This document shows positions 28,472 to 38,163 of a stretch of DNA of 64,000 nucleotides, in pieces; positions within the stretch are counted from its first letter, which is position 1, and every line of letters starts with the position of its first letter. The position numbers were made by a program, and so were the translations under genes. The DNA is from Sphingobacteriia bacterium RIFOXYC2_FULL_35_18 (GTDB taxonomy: Bacteria > Bacteroidota > Bacteroidia > Chitinophagales > Chitinophagaceae): the NCBI GenBank assembly GCA_001829005.1, contig MIAG01000009.1, forward strand, positions 279,560-343,559, given 5' to 3'. Below the pieces are notes generated by a model. That model saw only the letters and a list, made by a program, of their open reading frames with translations, made no database searches and was not told where the DNA came from.

Positions 28472-29299
28472 ATGAAAAAGTTGAACTGGAAAAAAATATT
28501 GATCAATACTGCTTGGGTGCTATGCCTTGTAGGCGTATTGGTATTATTGGGTGCTTCCATTCGCCAGAAAAGCAACAAAAAAATTAAGGGGGTAGTGGTT
28601 GAAATCAAAGGTGCCGAAAAACATATGTTTATAGACGAGCAAGATGTTTTGCAAATTGTAAACGATCCTGCTCCTGTTACTGGTAGACCTATGCGTGGTA
28701 TAAAACTTCGCAAGCTAGAAGAACTGGTAAAGAAAAATCCTTGGGTGAATAACGCAGAGATGTTTTTCGACAATCAATACCAATTACAAGTGAGTATTTT
28801 GGAGAGAGAGCCCATTGCTAGAATTTTTGAAACCAACGGCCAATCTTATTATATAGATACGGCTATGAATAAAATGCCGTTGAGTACCAAGCTTACTGCT
28901 AGAATACCCGTATTTACTGGGTTTCCGTCAACCAAAAAAACAGATACTGCTTTAATTCAGTCAGTTATTCAGTTGTCTACTTTAATAAATGCAGATTCCT
29001 TTTTGACTGCCCAAATTGCGCAGATTGATATTGTTCAAAAGCAGCAATTTGAAATGATTCCGGTAATTGGCGATCACTTAATAGTGTTTGGTAATGCATC
29101 TGATGCTGCAGATAAATTAAAACGGTTAAAAGCTTTCTATCAGGCGGCTTGGTTACAACATGGGATGAATACCTATAAAATTATCAGCTTAGAATATAAA
29201 GGCCAGGTAGTAGGAGTGAAAGATCTAATAAAAAATGTACCCCCTGAAAACAATATTCCAATTCAAATTCCGTTAACAAGTAAAAGAAATACTCTATGA
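28472..29299 (+). CDS. ftsQ: FtsQ-like division protein
   Basis: 275 residues. Short cytoplasmic N-terminus, one membrane helix (about 10-30), then a POTRA-like region (VEIKGAEKHMFIDEQDVLQI; about 45-115) with the LRKLEELVKKNPWV block, and a beta-rich FtsQ domain. Start set at ATG 28472; the TTG two codons earlier is possible. Its place between murC and ftsA fits FtsQ. The TGA overlaps the ftsA ATG (ATGA). Confidence 0.9.
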   Translation: MKKLNWKKILINTAWVLCLVGVLVLLGASIRQKSNKKIKGVVVEIKGAEKHMFIDEQDVLQIVNDPAPVTGRPMRGIKLRKLEELVKKNPWVNNAEMFFDNQYQLQVSILEREPIARIFETNGQSYYIDTAMNKMPLSTKLTARIPVFTGFPSTKKTDTALIQSVIQLSTLINADSFLTAQIAQIDIVQKQQFEMIPVIGDHLIVFGNASDAADKLKRLKAFYQAAWLQHGMNTYKIISLEYKGQVVGVKDLIKNVPPENNIPIQIPLTSKRNTL

Positions 29300-30693
29300 A
29301 TCACAATGACGCACCTATCATTGTTGGACTCGACATTGGTACCACCAAGATTGCCGCAATTGCTGGCCGTAAAAATGAATATGGTAAATTAGAAATTCTT
29401 GGATTTGGACGCGCCAACAGCAATGGTGTATCTCATGGCCAGGTGCTGAACATAGACCAAACCATCAAAGCCATTCAAGCTGCTTTAGAAAATTGCGCAT
29501 TGAGCAATCCCGATTTAGAAATTAATGAAGTGTATGTAGGTATTGCCGGACATCATATCAAGAGTTTGCAAACTCGTGGTGATATTGTTCGTCAAGATGC
29601 CGATATAGAAATCAGCAGAGCAGAAGTGGAGCAGTTGATTAACAATCAGCGTAAAACTTTTATTCCTGCTGGTGATCAAATTATTGATGTGATTGCGCAA
29701 GATTTTCATGTAGACAGCAATCAAAATATTAAAGATCCTATTGGTTACAATGGTGTAAAAGTTGGTGCAAACTTTCATATCATTACCGGAGATAGAAATG
29801 CGATTCGCAATATTAATCGTGCAGTAACCAGAAGTGGTTTACAAACCAAAGACCTTGTATTACAACCCTTGGCTTCTGCTAGTGCAGTAATGAGTGAGAT
29901 TGATATGGAAGCAGGTGTGGCTATTTTGGATATTGGTGGGGGTACTTCTGACTTAGCTGTTTTTTATGAAGGCATTTTAAAGCATACTGCTGTTATTCCT
30001 TTCGGGGGCGAAAATATCACCAACGATATTCGTTTAGGTTTGGGTGTATTAAAAACACAGGCCGAAGCAATGAAAGTGCAGTTTGGTTCTGCTTTAGCTG
30101 ATGAAGCTAAGGCCAATGCCTATATCACTATCCCTGGACTAAAGGGAATGCCAGCTAAAGAAATCAGTGTTAAAAGTTTAGCACAGATTATTCAAGCAAG
30201 AATGGGTGAAATCCTTGATTTTGTTACCTATCATTTAAAGCAAGTTGGATTAGATCATCGTGCGTTAAACGGGGGTATCATTTTAACAGGCGGTGGATCT
30301 CAATTAAAACACTTAATTCAATTAACAGAATATACTACTGGTTTAAATGCTCGTATTGGTTTGCCAAACGAACATTTAGCAGCCAATCATATTGATGAAT
30401 TAAAGAAGCCAATGTATGCAACATGTATTGGACTAATTTTAAAAGGATACAACGACTACGATCATCAATACAAAGAGTTTAATGAGCAATTTGTAAAGAT
30501 GGAAGTGCCTTCTGCTTTAAAGAAGAAAGCAGTTGCAACTACTGAAGAGCCTGTTGCAACGGCACCTGTAACACCAGCAGCACCAGCAGAAAGAGCAACA
30601 GTTGATGTAGCTCCTAGAATTAAATTCTGGGACAAATTCAAAAACAATTTGATTGAATTATTTAAAGAAGAAGAAGACCAAGTCATCAGATAA
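29296..30693 (+). CDS. ftsA: Cell division protein FtsA
   Basis: 465 residues, actin-like ATPase fold: phosphate-1 GLDIGTTKIAAIAG, the SHDS-type insertion domain, VAILDIGGGTSDLAV near residue 210 and ILTGGGSQLKH near 325. A proline/alanine-rich stretch (about 410-435) leads to a C-terminal amphipathic segment IKFWDKFKNNLIELFKE, the membrane-targeting helix that anchors FtsZ. Confidence 0.97.
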   Translation: MNHNDAPIIVGLDIGTTKIAAIAGRKNEYGKLEILGFGRANSNGVSHGQVLNIDQTIKAIQAALENCALSNPDLEINEVYVGIAGHHIKSLQTRGDIVRQDADIEISRAEVEQLINNQRKTFIPAGDQIIDVIAQDFHVDSNQNIKDPIGYNGVKVGANFHIITGDRNAIRNINRAVTRSGLQTKDLVLQPLASASAVMSEIDMEAGVAILDIGGGTSDLAVFYEGILKHTAVIPFGGENITNDIRLGLGVLKTQAEAMKVQFGSALADEAKANAYITIPGLKGMPAKEISVKSLAQIIQARMGEILDFVTYHLKQVGLDHRALNGGIILTGGGSQLKHLIQLTEYTTGLNARIGLPNEHLAANHIDELKKPMYATCIGLILKGYNDYDHQYKEFNEQFVKMEVPSALKKKAVATTEEPVATAPVTPAAPAERATVDVAPRIKFWDKFKNNLIELFKEEEDQVIR

Positions 30694-30736
30694 AACCTAC
30701 TACCCATTTAATCCCTACTAACCCAAACCGTCCACT

Positions 30737-32716
30737 ATGATTCATTTTGATCTTCCTAAGCAGAAATCATCCATTATTAAAGTATTGGGTGTTGGCGGAG
30801 GTGGAAGCAACGCTGTTAACTTCATGTTTGAACAAGACATTGAAGGCGTTGACTTTATTATCTGCAATACCGATGCTAAAGCAATTGAACAAAGTAAAGT
30901 TCCCAATAAAATTCAACTAGGACCACACTTAACACAAGGATTGGGTGCAGGTGCTAATCCAGAAGTGGGTAAGCGTGCAACCGAAGAGTCGCTAGAAGAA
31001 ATCAAACGCATTTTGGAAGTGAATACCAAAATGGCATTCATTACCGTAGGAATGGGTGGTGGTACTGGTACTGGTGGTGCACCCATCATTGCGCAAATTT
31101 GTAAAGAATTAGGCATTTTAACCGTTGGGATTGTAACCACTCCTTTTGGTTTTGAAGGTCCGCGCAGACAGTTACAGGCAGAAGAAGGCATCAAAGCATT
31201 AAAGCCTTATGTTGATACATTATTGGTGATCAGCAACGACAAATTGCGCATGCAGTATGGTAATTTGAAAATGAAAGAAGCATTTTCAAAAGCAGACAAT
31301 GTGTTGGCAACTGCTGCAAAATGTATTACCGATGTTATTAATAGTCGTGGACATATTATTGTAGACTTTGCCGATGTATGCACTGTTATGAAAAATGGTG
31401 GTGTAGCCATTTTAGGTAAAGCAGAAGTAGAAGGAGAGAATAGAGCACAAATAGCTATTGAAGAAGCATTGTCTTCTCCATTGTTAAACGACAGTGATAT
31501 TAGAGGTGCTAAGTGGATCTTGATTAATATTAATAGTGCTGAGGGTGAGCATGAATGCACCATGGATGAATTAGAAATCATCAACAATCACTTGCGTTTA
31601 CAAGCAGGGGAAGATGCAGATGTAATTGTAGGAATGGGGTATGAACAATCTTTGGATAAGAAAATAGGAATTACTTTAGTGGCTACTGGATTTGAACATA
31701 AAGATCCATTTGCAAAACAAGCTGCTGAAGTAAAACAAGAAGCAAAGCCAGAAAAGATTGTAATGACTTTGAAGGTTGAACATCCTGCTGTTAAGTCTGG
31801 GGTAATTACTGCAACCACTGTTGCAGAGCCTACTGTTGCATTTGAAGCACCAGCTGCTCCTGTAGACGCGAATTCGCCTACATTTGAAACACTAGAATTA
31901 CCTACTGCTCCTCAAACAATTGTTTTTGATATTGCACCTCCAGTTGAAGAAGAAGCGCCGGTTGCAGAATTAGAACCAATTGCTGATGAAGTGGTACCCA
32001 TGGGTGTGTACATGGAAACTCCTGCAATTACTGAAGCAGAGTTAGAGTTAATGCCTACTTTACAAGGACCTCCTGAAGTACATGTTTTTGAAGAAGCAGA
32101 AGAATTGGCTCCAATTCCAACTGCCATTCATTCTAGTTTTACAACTGGATTTTTGAGTAAGCCTTCTAATATTTATGCAAGTGCTGCTCAGCCATCTTCG
32201 CAAGAGCCAAATGAGCCAAGCAAGCCTGAAACGCCTGCACAGCCTATCATTCAGCCAAGACCTGAACCAATTTATTCAGCGCCTGTAGTTCCGCCTACAC
32301 CTCCAACCACGCATACTCCACCACCACCTGTGGCAGAAGAAGAGAATCAATTTGATATGCAGTTGGTAGAAAAGCCTGAAGGATATAATACACCGGTTGC
32401 AGGACCTGTTGCCACTTCACATGATGCCGATTGTGCTGGAGGAGATTATATGGATGATGTAGAAGAGCAAAAAAGAAGAGCTGCCGAGCGTATTCAAAAA
32501 TTGCGCAACCTATCTTTCAATGTAAATAGTTCTTCAGATATGAATGGCGAGTTTGATGCAGTACCTGCTTATGTAAGAAGGAATATGGAGTTGTTTGGAA
32601 ACACCCTTACTTCTGTAGAAAACTTTTATAGTAAATACACTGTTGGTAAGGATGAAAACAATCAAACGCAAATCAATACCATCAACACTTTCTTAGACGG
32701 TAAAAAGCCCGACTAA
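30737..32716 (+). CDS. ftsZ: Cell division protein FtsZ with very long C-terminal linker
   Basis: 659 residues. The tubulin-like GTPase (about 10-315) has GVGGGGSNAVN, the tubulin signature GGGTGTGGAP and the T7 loop region intact. A linker of roughly 290 residues rich in Pro, Glu, Ala and Thr follows. The conserved C-terminal peptide is recognisable at about 607-620 (AVPAYVRRNMELFG) and, unusually for textbook FtsZ, is followed by about 40 more residues ending DGKKPD. Most FtsZ proteins have 380-450 residues. Last gene of the cluster, with a terminator after it. Confidence 0.97.
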   Translation: MIHFDLPKQKSSIIKVLGVGGGGSNAVNFMFEQDIEGVDFIICNTDAKAIEQSKVPNKIQLGPHLTQGLGAGANPEVGKRATEESLEEIKRILEVNTKMAFITVGMGGGTGTGGAPIIAQICKELGILTVGIVTTPFGFEGPRRQLQAEEGIKALKPYVDTLLVISNDKLRMQYGNLKMKEAFSKADNVLATAAKCITDVINSRGHIIVDFADVCTVMKNGGVAILGKAEVEGENRAQIAIEEALSSPLLNDSDIRGAKWILININSAEGEHECTMDELEIINNHLRLQAGEDADVIVGMGYEQSLDKKIGITLVATGFEHKDPFAKQAAEVKQEAKPEKIVMTLKVEHPAVKSGVITATTVAEPTVAFEAPAAPVDANSPTFETLELPTAPQTIVFDIAPPVEEEAPVAELEPIADEVVPMGVYMETPAITEAELELMPTLQGPPEVHVFEEAEELAPIPTAIHSSFTTGFLSKPSNIYASAAQPSSQEPNEPSKPETPAQPIIQPRPEPIYSAPVVPPTPPTTHTPPPPVAEEENQFDMQLVEKPEGYNTPVAGPVATSHDADCAGGDYMDDVEEQKRRAAERIQKLRNLSFNVNSSSDMNGEFDAVPAYVRRNMELFGNTLTSVENFYSKYTVGKDENNQTQINTINTFLDGKKPD

Positions 32717-32752
32717 TCCATTTAGACTAACCCAACCATTATACTTTCGGAT

Positions 32753-32781
32753 GCCCTGCTCTTTTAGAGCGGGGCTTTTTG
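32753..32781 (+). terminator. Rho-independent terminator after ftsZ
   Basis: GCCCTGCTC / GAGCGGGGC stem (one G-T pair) with a TTTTA loop followed by five T. Ends the mraZ-ftsZ transcript. Confidence 0.92.
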
Positions 32782-32872
32782 TTGTAATACTTTTTTAATA
32801 ATATTCAACATTTGGCGATTGGTTGATTGGTCTTTCACTGCAATTCTGACGGCATGCGAAACTTTTAGCTTG

Positions 32873-32880
32873 TACCTTTG
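32873..32880 (+). promoter_or_regulatory. Candidate -7 box for the epimerase-like gene
   Basis: TACCTTTG, 15 bases before ATG 32896. No TTG at the ideal -33 position. Confidence 0.45.
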
Positions 32881-32895
32881 TTAGTATTAAAAGCA

Positions 32896-33900
32896 ATGTC
32901 TATGGCAACTATCATGATTACAGGTGGAACGGGTACAGTGGGAAAGCGTTTGACTGATATGTTGCTAAAAAAGGGCCATTCGGTAATTATAGTTGGTAGG
33001 GGAGGCAAACCAAAACAGCCATTGAAAGCCGGTGCAAATAGTGGCAACCCTAATAACGGTAACCTATCATACGCACAATGGAATATTGACGCACAAACCA
33101 TTGACGAAACAGCCATTCAACAAGCAGACTATATTATTCATTTGGCGGGTGCAGGTGTTGCCGACAAACGTTGGTCGGATCTGCGTAAAAAAGAAATTGC
33201 GGATAGCCGAATTAATAGTTGTGCACTCATCGTAAAAGCTTTGTCTTCTATTCCTAATAAAGTGAAGGGGGTGATTAGTGCCTCCGCTATTGGCTGGTAC
33301 GGTCCTGATAAGCATGACGGCGGAGACAATGTAGAGGGCGGAGAAATAACTGCGGGCTCGAGTAAAATTGGCTTTACTGAGGAAGCGAATGCCTATCCCG
33401 ATTTTTTAGGGAATACTTGCAAAGCCTGGGAAGACAGCATTGCCCCAGTTAAAGCCTTTGGAAAAAGGCTGGTTATTTTAAGAACGGGTATTGTTTTAAG
33501 CAATGAAGGTGGTGCATTGGTAGAGTTTAAAAAACCTTTGCTGTTTAAAACTGCTGCTATACTGGGTTCTGGCAATCAAATGATCAGCTGGATTCATGTA
33601 GATGATTTATGCAATCAATACATTTATGCAATAGAGAATGAGCAAATGAATGGTGTTTACAATGCCGTTGCTCCAACTCCGGTAAGTAATAAAACACTCA
33701 CCATTGAATTGGCTAAAAAAATATGCGGTTCTTTTTACATTCCCTTTTATGTACCTGCTTTTATATTAAAACTGGTTTTAGGTGAAATGAGTATTGAAGT
33801 ACTTAAGAGTGCTACAGTGAGTAGTCAAAAAATGGAAGCTGCTGGTTTTCAATTTCAGTACCCTAACATTAATGATGCGCTCAATCAACTGACTCGTTAA
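32896..33900 (+). CDS. TIGR01777-family NAD(P)-binding epimerase-like protein
   Basis: 334 residues from ATG 32896 (ATG 32902 is equally possible). N-terminal Rossmann motif ITGGTGTVGKRL, then VISASAIGWYGP, LVILRTGIVLS, ISWIHVDDLC and GVYNAVAPTPVSN, the set seen in the YfcH/SDR39U1 branch of extended short-chain dehydrogenases (DUF1731 at the C-terminus). Substrate unknown. The segment around residues 36-52 is low-complexity (Gly/Asn/Lys). Stand-alone gene converging on the ABC permease gene. Confidence 0.88.
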   Translation: MSMATIMITGGTGTVGKRLTDMLLKKGHSVIIVGRGGKPKQPLKAGANSGNPNNGNLSYAQWNIDAQTIDETAIQQADYIIHLAGAGVADKRWSDLRKKEIADSRINSCALIVKALSSIPNKVKGVISASAIGWYGPDKHDGGDNVEGGEITAGSSKIGFTEEANAYPDFLGNTCKAWEDSIAPVKAFGKRLVILRTGIVLSNEGGALVEFKKPLLFKTAAILGSGNQMISWIHVDDLCNQYIYAIENEQMNGVYNAVAPTPVSNKTLTIELAKKICGSFYIPFYVPAFILKLVLGEMSIEVLKSATVSSQKMEAAGFQFQYPNINDALNQLTR

Positions 33901-34724
33901 GCTAAATCTCTCTTGCCATGTACTTTAAAGCAAATCAACCAGATAATTAAAGTATAAACGCAAGTTAATACTACTTGTTCTCCTACTAATGTTAGGGCTA
34001 ATTCGTAGCCCTCTTTTGCGTCTTTTCCAAAATTACCTGAGAATGCAGGCGCCACCAATATATTATCAGACACTTCAATTGGTAAGAATCGGGTGATGGG
34101 TATTTTTTTATATTTTAAATAAGCCACTAAAATATTTTCGACTACTAAATAATAAAACAAAAATATTCCCAATGCAATGAATGCTTTTTTTACTAGATAG
34201 CCCAATAAAAAGGCAACAGTTAGTTGAGCAAATGTTTGTAAATAAAACATGGGTATATAATGCAATTGTTCTGTGATGCGTCCCATATTTTCCGGGTCAG
34301 CATATATGCCAAATCCCAATGCTACCAACATATACACTGTCATCACAACAAAAGAAATGATGGCCACATCAATCAACTTACTTGCCATAAAATCTTTTCT
34401 ACTCCATCCATCTATGATATTCTGTTTATGGGTGCGATAATTGTATTCATTGGTAATTAGCATGATGACCAATATAGCAGGTAATAATACAAAGAAGGAA
34501 GAAAAATAAGCAACCGTATGAAAGGTTTCTGGAAAAGCAAATGGATTACCCAGTAACATTTTGGCAATATTATTGGTCATTTCTTTACCCTGTGTGAACT
34601 CGTTATAAATATTATAAAACATATAGTTGATGCTGGGATAAGTCAGCATCACTATTGCCAGCATCCACCAAAATGCAGGATACTTTTTAATTTTTAACCA
34701 TTCTATTTTTATAAGAGCGCCCAT
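33897..34724 (-). CDS. ABC-2 type transporter permease
   Basis: 275 residues with six hydrophobic segments typical of ABC-2 permeases. N-terminal ALIKIEWLKIKKYPAFWW is the usual short cytoplasmic start before the first helix. The ATPase gene ends 10 bases upstream, so the two form an exporter. The BcrA/BcrB-like pairing suggests drug or peptide export or self-protection; substrate not predictable. Stop codons of this gene and the epimerase-like gene overlap. Confidence 0.85.
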   Translation of the reverse strand: MGALIKIEWLKIKKYPAFWWMLAIVMLTYPSINYMFYNIYNEFTQGKEMTNNIAKMLLGNPFAFPETFHTVAYFSSFFVLLPAILVIMLITNEYNYRTHKQNIIDGWSRKDFMASKLIDVAIISFVVMTVYMLVALGFGIYADPENMGRITEQLHYIPMFYLQTFAQLTVAFLLGYLVKKAFIALGIFLFYYLVVENILVAYLKYKKIPITRFLPIEVSDNILVAPAFSGNFGKDAKEGYELALTLVGEQVVLTCVYTLIIWLICFKVHGKRDLA

Positions 34725-34734
34725 ATAAGTTGAT

Positions 34735-35631
34735 TTAGTCGTTGGTTAATTCAAAGAATTTTGATTCTAATCGCTGCTTCTTATTGAGTAATAAATTCAA
34801 TGTAATGCCTTTGTTAAAGCAGAATTGATTTATTTCTTCTAGGTTAGCGGTTCCTGAAGGAAAATGAATTTGCATGCGTTGATTGTCTTCCTTTATAGAT
34901 AGTACATTTTGCATTTGTGCAACACAATCTTTTAATGCTTGCATATTGGTTGCTGCAATTTCCACAATGTCTTCATTGCTCAGTACTTCATCTACGGGTC
35001 CACTCGTAAGCAAGTTCCCTCTTTTTAGTATGGCTACATGCGTACAAATCTTTTCTACTTCATCTAATAAATGACTCGCAATAATAATGGTGATGCCCCG
35101 GTTTGCAAGTCTTCTGATTAATTCCCTTATTTCTAAAATTCCTACAGGATCTAATCCATTAGTAGGCTCATCTAATAACAATACTTCTGGATTCCCCAAT
35201 AATGCTGCTGCTATTGCTAACCGTTGCTTCATTCCTAAGCTATAAGTGCTGAACTTACTTTTCTTTCGCTCGGTTAGTTTTACAATTTCTAATACCTCAT
35301 TAATATCTTGATCGGTTCCTCTTCCACTGATGGCAGAAGTGATTTTTAAATTGTCTACTGCAGATAAATAATGATAAAAATTAGGCGTCTCTAATAAGGA
35401 ACCTATTCTTTTTCTTGCTGCTGCAGTTGGTGGTTGATTAAACCAGCTATAAGTGCCGGCATCTGCTCCCAACACATCTAACACAATACTCATCATGGTG
35501 GTTTTGCCACTTCCATTCGGCCCCAGTATTCCAAATACACTTCCCTTGGGTATGGTTAATGAAACCTGCTGTAGGGCTTTCACTTTGCCATAGGCTTTGC
35601 TTACTCCGTCTATTTGCAATACTGTTTCCAT
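34735..35631 (-). CDS. ABC transporter ATP-binding protein (BcrA/CcmA type)
   Basis: 298 residues. Walker A GPNGSGKTT near residue 38, signature YSLGMKQRLA near 134, Walker B VLLLDEPTNGLDP near 157 and the switch His in IIASHLLDE. The C-terminal 80 residues match the extension of bacitracin-type exporters. Forms an operon with the permease gene 10 bases downstream. Confidence 0.92.
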   Translation of the reverse strand: METVLQIDGVSKAYGKVKALQQVSLTIPKGSVFGILGPNGSGKTTMMSIVLDVLGADAGTYSWFNQPPTAAARKRIGSLLETPNFYHYLSAVDNLKITSAISGRGTDQDINEVLEIVKLTERKKSKFSTYSLGMKQRLAIAAALLGNPEVLLLDEPTNGLDPVGILEIRELIRRLANRGITIIIASHLLDEVEKICTHVAILKRGNLLTSGPVDEVLSNEDIVEIAATNMQALKDCVAQMQNVLSIKEDNQRMQIHFPSGTANLEEINQFCFNKGITLNLLLNKKQRLESKFFELTND

Positions 35632-35640
35632 ATAATTGAT

Positions 35641-36726
35641 TTAATCCTTTAACCAGTTTTTTAGTTGCTTCATCACTTTTTCTCCTTTTGATATACCAAA
35701 CTTATCGTTGTAGTCCCAAAGCATTACTGGTATATCAAAACGTTTCATGATACTTGTGATATCTCTAAGATAGGCAGATTTTGCTTTGGCTGATGCTAAA
35801 TTGATAACCCCCGTTTCTGTGCAGATAAGTGGTAAATTTTGCTTGTCGGCCTCCGTTTTAATCTTTTTAATTCTCATAAATAAATAGTCGTAATTGGATT
35901 CTCTGGGGAATCGTTCAAATTCTTTAATTATTTCTGAGTCGGGTGCTGCGCCTAATAATTCAGGCATTTTTCTTTTTTTAAATGGATAAGGAAGGCCGGT
36001 CATATAAGTTTTCTCCTTAGTCCATTCGGCCCCTTGATGGGTAAATACATAAGGTTCATAAAAATGAAATGTATATAGTATTTTACCATCATCCGATGAC
36101 AGTTTCCCCATGGTAAGCAATTCATTAATCCCATTGTAATTGGCTCCCCCTATAATAAATATTCTATCGGGATCTTCTTTTCTCAATTCTCTCACCAAGG
36201 TAGTTGCGGTCGATTTCCAAATATCCATATCGGTGGTGGGTTCGTTGTACAATTCTAAAAACAGTTTCTCGTACGAAAACTCCCGCATATAACTGATGAC
36301 CTGTTTCCAAATTTTAATGATTCTTTCGGTTTCGGTTTCCTTATTTTGGTTATTCAGCTTACCATAATGGTATACAATTACCAGTTTCAGGTTCAATCTT
36401 CTACAGTTCATATAGGTTTCATGCAATTTTTGAAGAATCTGTTCGTTTAATTGAACAGATCCTTCCCTCATGAAGTAATCAAATGCCACTGGTAACCTTA
36501 CGGTTTCAAATCCAGCCTCAGCAATTGATTCTAACATTGGGCGAATATTGGTCTTTAAAAGCTGTTCTTGGCTTTGCCAGTGCTGCTCTAATAAAGAAAT
36601 ATTTACCCCTTGTCCTAATGATTGAGAGATCTTGCGAAGTGCTTCAGTAGTTTGAGTTTGAGCGGGCTTTAATCCAACCCCAAATAGGGAAAGGTAAATG
36701 ATGAGTACTAAAGTTCTTCGTAACAC
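35641..36726 (-). CDS. Secreted glycoside hydrolase family 5 (endoglucanase-like)
   Basis: 361 residues with a signal peptide (about 1-25, LVLIIYLSLFGVGL then TQT). The (beta/alpha)8 GH5 core shows the acid/base Glu in LELYNEPTTD (about residue 162) and the nucleophile Glu in ICTETGV (about 303), plus TVRLPVAFDYF near 65. It should cleave beta-1,4-linked glucan or mannan in the periplasm or outside. Transcribed divergently from the kinase/BcsB-like/glycosyltransferase genes, 49 bases away, like cellulases that accompany bacterial cellulose synthases (those are usually GH8). It ends 9 bases before the ABC ATPase gene, so it may share that operon. Confidence 0.85.
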   Translation of the reverse strand: MLRRTLVLIIYLSLFGVGLKPAQTQTTEALRKISQSLGQGVNISLLEQHWQSQEQLLKTNIRPMLESIAEAGFETVRLPVAFDYFMREGSVQLNEQILQKLHETYMNCRRLNLKLVIVYHYGKLNNQNKETETERIIKIWKQVISYMREFSYEKLFLELYNEPTTDMDIWKSTATTLVRELRKEDPDRIFIIGGANYNGINELLTMGKLSSDDGKILYTFHFYEPYVFTHQGAEWTKEKTYMTGLPYPFKKRKMPELLGAAPDSEIIKEFERFPRESNYDYLFMRIKKIKTEADKQNLPLICTETGVINLASAKAKSAYLRDITSIMKRFDIPVMLWDYNDKFGISKGEKVMKQLKNWLKD

Positions 36727-36775
36727 GTTTTAAAATTAGTTTGAATAATATTTTACCAGTTGTAGATAAGTACCC

Positions 36776-38146
36776 ATGATCGACTACCATCGGATTCCTT
36801 ATGTAAATATAGACCGCGCTAAGCTTTCTAACGAATTAGTTAAGCGGGGTGCTTACTATTCTAATGTGGCTGTGTGGACCCTTATGTTCTCACTTCCCCT
36901 ATTCTGGTTACTGGATGTGCTGTTTATGAAGGAAGATTGGGTATTCCTTTTGATCATTCGCTTGATTTTCTTTAGCATTTCTTATTTCTTTTACATTTTT
37001 GGCACCAAGAAAAGATGGGGCCATGAACTGATATTAAACTTAGTGGTTGGGGTAAATATTGCATTGGTCTCTATGATTTGCGGTATTGTTCCTGTTTCGT
37101 TGGCCATGCCTTATTATTTATTGGCATCTATAATGATGCTCTTGTTGAATACGATTCTATTCTGGAGGCCCATTTTTGCTCAACTGCATGCAGCCATTTC
37201 TTTTACCATTATTTTATTCATGTACTCACTCAATAACCAAACGGGTGGCTACAGTAGTTTAATTTCTAATGGGGGTGGGGTGTATTTTCTGGTTTCGGCT
37301 TTTTCTATCATGATTGCCTTTAATAGGTATCAAATTGTAAAAAGAGAAACGGAAAAAAACCTGATTATTGAAGAGTCTAACCGCCGTTTATTAGAGCAGA
37401 ACGAAAAAATTAACGACCAGCACCATATTATTGATGAGAAGAATCGTCGTTTAAAAGAGTTAAGTGATTATCGCCAGAACACCCTGAATATCATGATTCA
37501 CGACCTGAAGAACTTTATTGGGTCGAATCAAATTTCTATTGATTTGATTAATAGAAAGAGCAGCAATTTAACCAGCGATCAAAAAGAAATTCTGAGTTAT
37601 ATCACGATGGGTAATGAGAAACTGCATTACCTCAGTCAAAAATTGGCGGAGTCTGCCGAAGCCGATACGGGTAAGATCACTTACCATATGGAACAATTCG
37701 ATATTATTCCTGAAGTAGAAAAAGCGGCCATTACCCTTGTAGATGCAGCCAGTATTAAGCAAGTGAACCTTCAAGTTCACCTATCTCCTTCGGAAGTAAT
37801 GGTCAATATTGATAAAATATTTTTACGTCATATATTATTCAAGCTACTTTCTAACGTTATTAGGTTTATCCAAAAGGGTTCTTCGGTGAGTATTCATGCC
37901 AACGACCTTGATGGGGCCTGTATTATTGAAATCATCAATAAAACAGCCAACCCAATCGGTATGGAAAAATTGGATGAATATTTTAGTCGTTTAACCAATC
38001 CCAATCAATCTGATTTGGCCACCAACCAATCGGGTATGGGATTTTCCATTGCTAAGCAGCTTACCGAAGATATGGGTGGCTCGCTTACATACGAAAGCAA
38101 TGTAACTGTTGGAAATTATTTTAAACTCAAATTCAAACTGGCTTAG
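36776..38146 (+). CDS. Membrane histidine kinase of the exopolysaccharide locus
   Basis: 456 residues. About six membrane helices in residues 25-190, a coiled coil (about 195-240, ending RLKELSDYRQ), a DHp-like H-box LNIMIHDLKNFIG (His near 243) and a HATPase domain (LFKLLSNVIRF as N box, SGMGFSIAKQL as G2 box). No periplasmic sensor domain and no response regulator nearby. First gene of the BcsB-like/glycosyltransferase run, 17 bases ahead of the BcsB-like gene, so it may control this locus. Confidence 0.85.
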   Translation: MIDYHRIPYVNIDRAKLSNELVKRGAYYSNVAVWTLMFSLPLFWLLDVLFMKEDWVFLLIIRLIFFSISYFFYIFGTKKRWGHELILNLVVGVNIALVSMICGIVPVSLAMPYYLLASIMMLLLNTILFWRPIFAQLHAAISFTIILFMYSLNNQTGGYSSLISNGGGVYFLVSAFSIMIAFNRYQIVKRETEKNLIIEESNRRLLEQNEKINDQHHIIDEKNRRLKELSDYRQNTLNIMIHDLKNFIGSNQISIDLINRKSSNLTSDQKEILSYITMGNEKLHYLSQKLAESAEADTGKITYHMEQFDIIPEVEKAAITLVDAASIKQVNLQVHLSPSEVMVNIDKIFLRHILFKLLSNVIRFIQKGSSVSIHANDLDGACIIEIINKTANPIGMEKLDEYFSRLTNPNQSDLATNQSGMGFSIAKQLTEDMGGSLTYESNVTVGNYFKLKFKLA

Positions 38147-38163
38147 TTTAAATACCCGAAATC

